Below are positions 11,560 through 22,242 of a DNA stretch of 64,000 nt, in pieces. A program made the translations under genes and the position numbers. Positions within the stretch are counted from its first letter, which is position 1, and the number at the start of each line of letters is the position of its first letter. Origin of the DNA: Solea solea (Eukaryota; Chordata; Actinopteri; Pleuronectiformes; Soleidae); NCBI RefSeq assembly GCF_958295425.1, contig NC_081153.1:12177001-12241000 (forward strand), written 5' to 3'. Under the pieces are notes generated by a model that saw only the letters and a list, made by a program, of their open reading frames with translations, was not told the DNA's origin and made no database searches.

Positions 11560-14500
11560 CAAACTCCACAGAAACAAAGGCGTGTCCATAGCAAAAAACT
11601 TAGAAGAAACAAACATTATAATAAAATAGACTAAAGGAATTTAGGACAGTGACCATATGATGCATGTACAGTGTACAATTCACATCAATGTAATACAATT
11701 AATGTAAGCAAACCGTATATACACTGTTTCATCATTGCTTTTGGTCTCAAAATTTGCTTTTAAAATTATTGTTTGTAACCTGTCTCCTAAACGTCTAATA
11801 TTAACTGTGACATGTGATCTCAATGGGTTCTATCTGGTTAAATTAAGGTTAATTAAAATAAAATAAAATAAAATAAAATAAAAATAAAAATAAATACAAA
11901 CAGGCATGCAAATGTCTCTCCACAGTCAGCAAAACCTTTGGTGGATTAATGGTCCAGTGTTATAGGGTTCATTAGCAGAAATTGGATATGGTAACCATAA
12001 GAATGTTTGTATATAATTGCTCTAAAATTAAAAAAAAATCCTCCTTGGTATGCACAGGCCACCGTAGTTCCTAGAAAGGGAACAGTGAGAAGTTGTCCAT
12101 TTCTTAAAAATCTGCTGCCTCGCCATTGGATCTTAAATAGTGGACCTTTTAGGAATGAATAAGAGTATTTCCTTATTTTCTTACTGTCATGTTGCTTTGT
12201 AAAGAAGCCTAATACTTCTCCCACCCCTGCTTTAAGAGTCTCCTTATGTTGCAAAACAAAATAGTTTTTCCTGTGCAGAAAGGGTAACATGAAAGTGTAC
12301 CTTGTTGTCAGATGTACACTACACTACACTCTTGACCCCTAGCTACTGATCTGAGGTACTGATCCCATCAGACACAGGGTTGACACAAGTCCAGATTTCT
12401 ATCTGAGACAAAATAGCACAAATGATAGCTGCACACAAATGTGTGGATTTCTGTCTCTTAAATTACAAAGGATGAATAATAAAACATACGAAGGAGGGTC
12501 AGATTGTGAAGAAAATTGATGCAGAAAAAAGAACACAAAGAGAAAGACTGGAGATGCAGTGGGAATTGTGCACAAATGGGCCCGAAAACAATTCTAACTG
12601 CATTGTTAGAGTACACTATTGTGGCAGACCGTACCACTGAGGAGAAATAAAACACATCATGTATAAACAAGAAGACTGAAGGAGCTCTTCAACGTGAGAG
12701 TTAATTAAGACTTTTTTATGGAGCCTTAATTGCAGCAATTTCTGAGGTCAGACAAGTCAAATTTATCTGCAGAGTGCTTTTAACTCACATCTTCACAAGC
12801 AAGTGCTTCCCACAGACAAAACAAAAGACGCACACAAAATAAACAACAATCTAAAGCTGAGAAGCAGGACAGTCATAAGGGGAGAGGGCATGAGTCCATA
12901 TGAAAATAGAATATGCAGTGGTGACATTAAATAGCATTAATGAGTCAAATGTGTGCATTGGTAGTGTTGTGTGCATTGTGGTTGTGTGGTGATGAGGGTT
13001 AACACAAAGCAGTCGTAATGATAATCATCACCATTACCATTGCCATCATCATCCCAGGCATGGCATTTCAAGAGCACCATTATCATCATTATTATAGCTA
13101 ATATTACTGATGATGAGGCGTCCGTGGCCTCTTGTTGGCCCTAACTAAGGTATCGTCATGGAAACAGATGACAGAAAAGAGGACAGCTTTATTGCGTTAT
13201 TCCATAAAGCTATTCTGACCAAATGGGGCTTGAATGCTGAGAGAGTCGGGGGCAGAAAGAGCAGTCAAGAGCGGAAACAAAGGAAGAAAGAAAAGTGACA
13301 TAAGGTGGAAAACGCAGTGGAGACGCAGATCCACTGGTACGGAGAGTCCAAGTGATCAGCACAGAGGAATACTCTCCGATCGCTGGAGACAATGACGGCA
13401 ATTCACCCACACAGATGCACTTATTCAAGAGGAAATCACCAGCGCTTGGTGTATAACAGTAATGGACAGTGAACACGAGAACTGCTGTTTAAGAATAATC
13501 CACAACAGGACAATGTTGTTCATAAAATACCAGCTTCATGCTTCAAAAATGTACTTTCCAGTCTTTGTAGCACAGTAGCTCCTCTGAAATTCAGTTTAAC
13601 ACAAGACAATTTGCGGATACTGCTGCTGCTTGGTAAGAACACAACATTCCTATCTGCCATGCAGGATACAGGAAATGGCATGATGCCCTCTCAGCCAGCT
13701 CAACCGGATTCCATCACATGAGGTTTACACCTTGAGCTTCCTGGTGAGAAACATCACGTGTGTCACAGTTTGCGCGGGTGAGAAAATGTGTCACTTTCTA
13801 GATCCGAGTAATGTCTGCCAAACAAAAGGAAGACGGGAAAAGTCAGTAAGCTGCATTATTTCTGAAGACTTGTCCTCAAAACACACACATCTTTATTCAT
13901 CTCACTCAGACTGTGAGACAATTAGTTGGTGGAACACATTTAAGTGACACAAAGAAAGTTTTGTTTGCTAATAATCGAGTGGACATTTTGTTTTTAAATG
14001 TTTTTAAAACGGCACAACCTCAGTCTTAAAGCACAGGGTGTGATGCAAAGAAATTCACTATCTCTGCGTTGTCTGCTTTTTGCTTAGCATTATCATATTT
14101 TGAGAGTCTTACAAATACATGCATCCTTATAAATAAACTGTGAAGTGTTCGAAAGTATTTTTTTTCTTTTTTTTTAATAACTCCAACATAAACATAACTT
14201 GCAATGTTGACCGTAACAAACTGGCAGTACCACATTCTGCAAGGCATTTCTGGTAAGAAGTTATCTAACTTTACATCAGCCAACCATACACAATTATTCT
14301 TTTTTTTTTTCTTTTTCATCTTTTTTAAACAGTGAGGATCATTCTATTGTTTCCTATTAATCCATGATGTTTTTTTTCCACAATAGCTGTATTTACAGGA
14401 AAGTCCCAGTTGCTTTCTTTCTCAAGTGTTTCAGGGTAGGATAACAGTGTAAAGGCGGGGTAAGGAAATACAAAGTCTCTGGTATAAAAAACATATAATG

Positions 14501-14705
14501 AGTTAACTTTACACCATTTCTCAGCCTGTTTAGTGCTTCAAACACACCAAAACCTCTGAACACTTATTATTATACAGTTTGACCAAACAATGTGGAGTAT
14601 GCATAACGATGCTCGCGGGGGAGATGTGGCTCACCCACACTTTTGGATGTATTTGGGTTACATGCTCTCCCACTTGTCCTTTATACGTGCCATCGTCCAA
14701 CTGTG
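11560..14705. other. tbc1d5-satb1 intergenic stretch and satb1 3' UTR
   Basis: No coding exon was recognised. The part nearest 14705 must hold the satb1 3' UTR. Minus-strand AATAAA hexamers lie at 13892-13897 and near 13188, but which one is used cannot be told. A CAT/ATC-rich patch lies near 13020-13110. A fragment near 12755-12860 resembles common fish AAATTTAT...AGTGCTTTT repeats. Confidence 0.4.
11852..11896. repeat. (AAAAT)n microsatellite
   Basis: About eight units of AAAAT/AAAATA, AT-rich, in the gap between the tbc1d5 promoter and the satb1 3' end. Confidence 0.85.
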
Positions 14706-15509
14706 TCAAATCACATTCCTCACTTGAGTCTTCTCGTCACTGTCCCCACTGTGTTCCTGCTCCTGTTCCTCTATAGACTTGTCTGCCTGGAGGTGGTTCG
14801 AGTCTGTACTGCCGTGCTGATTGTCCCGGCTGTGTTCAGAGGGAGAACACGGTCGACACTCGGAACACAAATAACTCTTACTCTGTCCTTGGTCCTGGCT
14901 GTTGAAGTAGTTGCGGATGATGTGTTTAGGCAGGCCCAGCTGAGCCGACAGAGTATGGATGGCCTCGTCATCTGGGTTTAGGCCTACGTCCTGGATGAAG
15001 CTCTGCAGGATTCCCAGGGCTTCACAGGACACTCCTAACCCCTCACCTTGCACCTCGTCCCAACCTTCAGCCTCATTGTTTTCCGCCTCTGAACACACCC
15101 TTGCGCTATCTTGGCTCACGTTCTTCTCACTGGGCCACTTCACAGACTGCGTCTCCTTAACCCTGCACTCTTCGCCGTCTCCGGTGTTCTCACTTATGCT
15201 TTCCTGACCCACAATTCCATCCCTCACCTGCTCCTTGCTTTCCATGCACTCATTCTTCACTCCTCCAGGACAACCCCAGTCACCTCCTCTCAAACTCCCC
15301 CCCTCTTCACGTCCCCCCTCAGCCCAGTCCTGACTGTCCCCTCTCTCACCACTACCACTGCTCCTGCTCTGTAAACATACTCTCAAGTTCCCCCAGTTCA
15401 GCCCAACCTCGGCTGACTCGGCTGGCGATTCAATACATGGTTGCCGTGGAGATTGGTGCGGCCCTGCCTCAGGCTGCAGGGGCTGATGGGGTTGAAGGTG
15501 GTGTTGGTA
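14706..15509 (-). CDS. satb1: satb1 last coding exon (long linker, homeodomain, stop)
   Basis: An 804-base terminal exon. After acceptor CTGTCTTCAG it opens with a His/Gln/Pro run ([13 protein letters not shown]) and the conserved ESPAES. It then holds about 120 residues rich in Glu, Ser and Gly with no counterpart known to me in mammalian SATB1. It resumes conservation at [16 protein letters not shown] and [17 protein letters not shown]. The following [12 protein letters not shown] differs strongly from the human recognition helix. The stop TGA is at 14708-14706. A GTAAGA donor-like site lies within the homeodomain, so an alternative 3' end is possible. Confidence 0.85.
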   Translation of the reverse strand, partial: YQHHLQPHQPLQPEAGPHQSPRQPCIESPAESAEVGLNWGNLRVCLQSRSSGSGERGDSQDWAEGGREEGGSLRGGDWGCPGGVKNECMESKEQVRDGIVGQESISENTGDGEECRVKETQSVKWPSEKNVSQDSARVCSEAENNEAEGWDEVQGEGLGVSCEALGILQSFIQDVGLNPDDEAIHTLSAQLGLPKHIIRNYFNSQDQGQSKSYLCSECRPCSPSEHSRDNQHGSTDSNHLQADKSIEEQEQEHSGDSDEKTQVRNVI

Positions 15510-17835
15510 CTGAAGACAGGAAAAGAAATGAAGACAATTAGAGTAAAAAGGGTCACTTTTTTTGCTCTTTTGGATTTTTATGTTTTCAACTAATTAAATA
15601 CAGCTATTACTGTCCTGTGAAGTCATTTTAAAAGGCTTTAAGAAATAGGGAACATCTTTGGTACTTCTATTTGTATGAACTAAAATAATACACCATTGCT
15701 TAAAGAAATGTCCTGCTTTCATCTTTTGTGGTTTTCTAATTGAATCCCATCTAAAAGATTTTAGATGCCGCAAAAAAAGTTAGTTTTTTCTAGTGTTCTA
15801 CTAAGTTTCATTGTTTTCGATGCCAGTTCTTCTTCATTTGACTTTTATTTACAAGATCTCACAAGATGCTGGTACTCTTAGGTCTGATTCCTTATTATGG
15901 CCCAGGATAATCATTTCCCAGCATGCACTACTGTACATGACATTCATGCGAGAGTCTAGTGTTTGTTGACTTCTTGCCACATTTGTGTCCTGTGTCCTGG
16001 ACACAGCATAATAACAGGACACTAAATAAGAGGACTGTGTGTTTTGACGTTTAAATCATTGGTGGAATTGTTTGTAACACAAGTGACATGGACTAAATAA
16101 TGAAATAAATAGATGTGAACAAGCACTAACATCTTCTTGTATCTTTTATGTACTGAAATGTTTTAGTAATACCTGCACACATACACGCCTCATATGGATA
16201 ATGATAAAATACTGGCACTTATTTTTTCCCATACGCTGTCTGCTTATTTTCACACACAGCATGCAGCTATTGTTACATGTTAACTGTGCATCACACACTA
16301 TAATCAAGCCATCAATCAATGCCATAGCTATGGAAACGAAAGAAAAACAACTATTCATCATGCGTCATTGCTTAAATGCAGTAATTGTCATTTTTCTGGC
16401 ATCTTTGGCATTTGTTAGGTATCGTAACTGTACTGTGTTTCCATTGCATATGTAAGATTTTTACCAAATAATAGCGTTAGGTCACCATAAGCACCTATGA
16501 CATGGCCAGCCTGCCATCAAAGTTATTTATCTTGTTTTCTTTTCTGATTGTTTATAGCTTTTGTTATAGCTTTCACGTACAAGAGCGTCTTTATCACTGG
16601 CAATTTCTTTTTCTCTGGAAACATCTCTCAGTAAAAACACTGCTGAGAACAGTCCCCGTGTTACGATTATCTTCTGTTTGTCTCACCAGTGTACTGTCAT
16701 TGCCGAGCAGCATGAGCTGTGCTGCTGGGCTGCCGCTCTCCTGTTCATAGATGAAGTCTCGCTCAGTCTGGGACAGGCTGAGAAATCGGCGGATCATGCA
16801 CAGGTTCTCCCACAGGGTCCGGTTGTCTGGAGCGGGGTCCTCCTTCCAGCGCAGCAGCTCACACAGCCAGCCCTGCAGGAGATGAGACACTCATGAGCCG
16901 ACCACATAACCCCATGTGTAGGACAAGGGCGGAACGTTATGTCCTTCAACCAGAGGTCAAGATGCTTTGTCACATTTGTATTCCTGAGGAAAGCTGAGCA
17001 AAGAGCCTCCTGATATTCGGATAGCTCCTGTGTCATCAGCTAAAATCCATTAGCCATCCTAGTCAAGTTTCACTATAGCTATACTATCTCGACTAATTTA
17101 TGTTATGTAACTCAAAACAATATCTTGATCAATATCTGTCACTTGAAGAGAAGCTAAACTCACCATGAGGCACCTTCACACTGTGTGCACGGACACAATT
17201 ATATTGGGTAGTTTGTTTGGTATTATGGCAAAAACAGCACTAACTGGTAATGAATGTGAAGAGTTTTGATTTCAACACTAGCAGCATACACAAATTCTCT
17301 TTTTTCCCCATTTGTTCAGAATAGGCAGACATTACTAAACTAAACCTCTTGTCTGTCCCTTGTTTGCTACAGTGAAAGATGATCTGATGGAAAAGCTGTA
17401 AGATAATGTTAAAATGGGTTGTTTTTTTTCCACTGGAACTGGAAGTCTTTATGCGTCAGGAAAGAGGAAACAAACACACACATGCGCACACGCACGCACG
17501 CACACAAGCAGATGCGTGCACATCTGGCTGTGGCCCAACTCTAGCACACTATGCCATCCAGATGCACAGTGCAGATAGAAGAGAGAGATTCACCATGGCT
17601 CTGCCTGCCAAACAACCGGGTCATACAGAGAGATACACTTAGAGAGAGAGAGAGAGAGACAGAGAGAGAGAGAATCAGAACACTGAGAAACACAAAGGTT
17701 AAAAAAATGGAGGCCAATGAAGGGATGGAAAAAGAACCTCAGGGCTTTTGGACCACCTGTCTGTGCTGGCATGACCGCTGAGTGACCTCTAAACATCATG
17801 AGGATTAGAAACAAGAGAGTGGTGATGCTACATGG

Positions 17836-17874
<39 letters not shown>

Positions 17875-20359
17875 ATGAAAGAAATGTAAATTGGAGACAT
17901 GTACGAGGGGAAGAGAAAATGAGACATCTAAAATCCGCCCATTCCATGAAGGAAAATTATCTCCAAAACAAAGGCAATAACAAGCTTATGAAGCAGCCAT
18001 AAAAATGAGAACAATAAACAGTCAAATCATACTTGTGTGTATGTGCATGAATGCATTTGTGTGCCGGTGCTTTTGTGCGATCGCATGTACAGTATGTCTA
18101 TGTGCACAAACAAGTGGTGTGCATGTGTGTAGGTGTGTTTGTGTGTGTGTGTGTGTGTGTGGTGGCTATTAAAGCAATAATTTAGGACACAATAGCAGTG
18201 TGATGCACTGATAGTGCTCTGCAGAGTACAGCTGCTGGTTGATTGTCTGGGCTTGCCTCCACACACTATAGCCATCCTTGCTTTAAGTGCAGAGACGGAC
18301 TCATCATGGGCGCTAATTTTGAGTAATCAAGCAGCGTAATGATTGGGAACAAAATGTGTGTGTTTAATACCGGACATTCACACATTCACATTCACACCAG
18401 CAGTACCTGACTCTTGGAGACGGCCACCTTTGCAAACAGGGCCTGAGACACCTTGGCTCTCTTCATCTCGTGCTGGATCTCCCCGTAGATCGAGGAGCTG
18501 ACATTGAGATCACAAGTGTCTGTCCTCAAGCCCCTGTCTGCTGTGACCGGGGACAGTCTCGCCTAAAAGAAATAAAATAAAGACGGACATGAAAACAGAA
18601 AGAAGAAGAAGATAGGCAGAGCGAAAGATTGGGTTTAAATGCAAGCCACATTAAACTTACATTAGACTGTTTATAAAAATGGATGTAGTCTTTCACTTTG
18701 AAAAGTGAAGCCTCAAAAGTGGAACAGAGGAAGCATATGAATCCAAGTCCATGGGGAAATTAGCCCATTTCTCACTTGATTTATGTCAGTTAACCTTTTT
18801 TTCTGAGGGGTAAACGGTCTCAAGTGCTACTTTGAGGTCTCCTCCAGAACTTAATGTCGATTTTGTAAAATGTATTCCCACTCAGAGGGAAATAGACGAT
18901 AAAGCACAGCCTGTGTGATTGACAGCTAGTAGACATAGCGTCAATCAAACTGTAAATGTCAAGGCTTGACAACAGGAGTTCTATTTTATGTACAGTCTAT
19001 GCATTAAACTTTGTAGAAGTTTTGTAAAATAAGGAAGCCTGGGAAGTATTTTATGCAACACTAGTGGCTGTAAATAAATAAATATATTATTTAGCAACAG
19101 TTCTTCCACATTACTTCTTCCCTCCTGCTCATTAAGGACAAACACATTCTTAAAGTCTGTTGCTTGACCTGTGTGGATCTTGGTGGTGTATTGCTGCAGC
19201 TGGGAGTAAATCCAGTCAGGCTCCTCTCTTTCTCCTCCTGGTAAACGCGCTCCCTCTCTGCCTCGGGGAGTTGCAAGAAGTTGTACATGGCCCGCAGGTT
19301 AACCAGCAGAGACTGGGAGGCATGTTTTGGGTCCTCCTCCTTACGTAAGATCTCTGACAGCAGGCCCTATCAAAGCCAAACACAAGCATAAAAATCAACA
19401 CCTACACAGTACGCACAAAATCAACATTATCATATACACATGTATATGAATAAAGAATGATAAACGCACATATTCTCTAATTCATTCCGGCTGTAAATTG
19501 GTTTCAGGCAAATCATGACATGTTTCAGTGTTTTTCATTTAAAAAACAGTCTTAAAAGCACTATATTTTAGGTGCATCTGGACATTTTTAACATATAACT
19601 CCCGAAGACAATGTTCCCCCATCATCTTTATATAAAGATCGATGATTCAAAGTTCTTATATAGCTGAGTGAATTTCTCTCTGCTCATCTTAAGAGCTAGC
19701 ATTACTCTGTGTGTTTCCGTCCATGCAGGAAAGGCTTTAAACTTATATAGCTTCCTTCCTGTGAGTAAATCAGATTACATGGAGCTTCATCTTTGAATAT
19801 AATATGCAAACCCTGCCTTCCAAGTGGATGCAGGGAAGCTTTATGTGAATTGTCAAATGACAAATGGTCCTCTTACATCTAAATGGCATCTTGGCATCAT
19901 GCCCGACTTGTACGCTTGGCACCTTGGATTTGGCAACAAGGAAACATGGGGGTGGATAATAACTGATGACCATAATAATAATAACAATGGGCTTAGCCCA
20001 TCCTTTGAGCTCCATTTCTGTGGGTGTGGTGGTGAATGGTCGATGATGGACACAGATAATGAAGCATTTTAGTGTTCTGATGGTGGAGAGAGATAAAGGA
20101 TTTCGGAACAAGAGAACCAAAAGGCCGAGGGAGGGAGAGATTAGGAGAAAAAGAAGAAGATGTACTGGCAATAAAAAGGTAGATTTTAAATGAACAGAAC
20201 GGCTGCCAGAGTGAAAGGTGGTGAAGATGGAGAGATAGTGAGATGGAGGAAGAGGTGGAGAAGGAGACAGAATTTCTCCAGGGGGTTGTGATTATTTGGC
20301 CCAGCAGCTGCTTCATCGCTGGCACCAGCTTTGGTGCTGCAGAGAGCTGGCAGACACAC

Positions 20360-20403
<44 letters not shown>

Positions 20404-22206
20404 GCATGGCAGTAGAGGAACACTGCGGCAAAGGCCATGCCACTGTGCCAACCCCCACACACATATAATCAGAGAGCACATTCGTGAGCTGCTGCAACAC
20501 AAGAAAACACTTTCAGTAGATCACAATCAGAAGACGATTTCTGTGAAGGTTCTCAGTCATCCAGGTGTGTCGTCTGAGTGTAGATATACAGCAGGCAGGT
20601 ACCTGGACTTTTCCACCAGTCAGTCAGAACGGAAGAAGCCTCAATGAGATGTAAACATCAACTCAAGCAAGTCCAGTATATCTACATATCTATATCTAAT
20701 CAGGCTGTGTACGGGGGCGACAGTAGCTCAGTGGTAGATGGTGAATGGCAACACTGTAGTGTACAGCAGCTTTGAGTGGTCATACCATTTACTCTTGAAA
20801 ATCAGAAATCAATAACCACATACCTGGGTCCTATTAAAAGCAACCCGGGCAAAAACGGCTTGGGAGATGCCCGCTCTCTTCAGTTCCTCCCTCACACACT
20901 GGTAGATGTCGTTCGGTATGTCACACTGACCCACAGAGGAGGCTGCCGGTGTCTGGCTTTGAGGCTCAGCTACAGAACCTCCAGAACCTGGGCAGCTCTG
21001 CGCCTGCTGGGGAGCGTGGGAATCGGAGGCCTTGAAGACGACCTTAGCAGGAGCTCTCATCACGGGAAGGTGGTTGAGATACTGTTGCGGTGACGACGAG
21101 AGACCTTGGCCTGCTAGCATGCGGCTAACGGCATACTGCTGGTGGAGAAACTGGGCCATGACCAGCTGCTGGTTGACCATTTCGGAGCTGAGAGGCTGAG
21201 TTAACAGCCCCGGGGGCCGCAGAACACAGGGTGAGCCAGCACACAGGTTGGCTACTTCTCCTTGAGGAAAAAGATGGCCTGAGCTCTGCGCAGGTGGGCT
21301 ACCTGTGATTGGCTGTTGGGTGAGGGTAATATTTGCAGACGGCTCAAGACAGCTGTCGGGCTCTGATGAGAGAAAAAGGAACGCACAGGGAGATATAGAA
21401 GGATCATTTTCACAGCAGCCATTTTGAAATGTTTTGATAGGAAAAGCACAGGCGTCACTGCTCACATGCCATCTACTCTCCCTGACACTAAAGAAGCTAA
21501 ATGCAACTCAGCTATCATTAATATGATTATTTGCACCTGCGATTTCCCTACTGTGACTTGTCAAAATGGCTGCCTTGCAAAGAGCCAGTGATTAACCCAA
21601 TAAATAATAACAGAACATTTATACTATACTATACTATACCAGTCCAGAAAAAAATATTCCTATTTATGTTATATCTGCTGTAAATTAAGTTAGCAGCAAA
21701 ACACAACCAGAAGCATCTTTTATGCATTTCCCCAACAATGCCATTTTTGTATGATTTGTGGAATGAATATGGACATGGCTGTCTCACAGACCCTTGACGT
21801 TTGCAGGCTCACCTTCGAAGCATTTGTTCTTCTTGAAGTGCCTGTACCACTGACCAAATTCTTGACACTTGGCAGCCGAGGCGTTTGCATAGGAGGCACA
21901 ATTTATAATGGATGATATCATGCTCTGTAAAAGAGGGAGAAAGGCAGGAGGAATTCATTACCGTTTTTCGGGAGCTGCTGCCTCGGTGTCTCAGCTGTTC
22001 ACACATCTGATATTAATGATCTCAGATCTGTGTTATTAAAAAAGACCCCCAGGTAAATAGGATAATAAAGACGGATGAGTGTGTCGGTGTGTGAGCTGTT
22101 TGTGTGTCCGTGCGCAAATGCATAGTGTGTGTATGCATTTGTATGTGTTCCTTTTTTGCATCATCAAAACACTAGAGGTCATCAGAGACTATGCCTTACT
22201 GCCACC

Positions 22207-22242
<36 letters not shown>

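Noticed and set aside
14026..14319. 97-codon minus-strand open frame below satb1
   Set aside because: It starts in a poly-T run and lies in the satb1 3' UTR or flank, with no similarity seen.
19770..20502. Overlapping minus-strand open frames of 133 and 169 codons in satb1 intron 6
   Set aside because: They run through the CA repeat, have no similarity to known proteins and lie on the strand of an already complete gene model.
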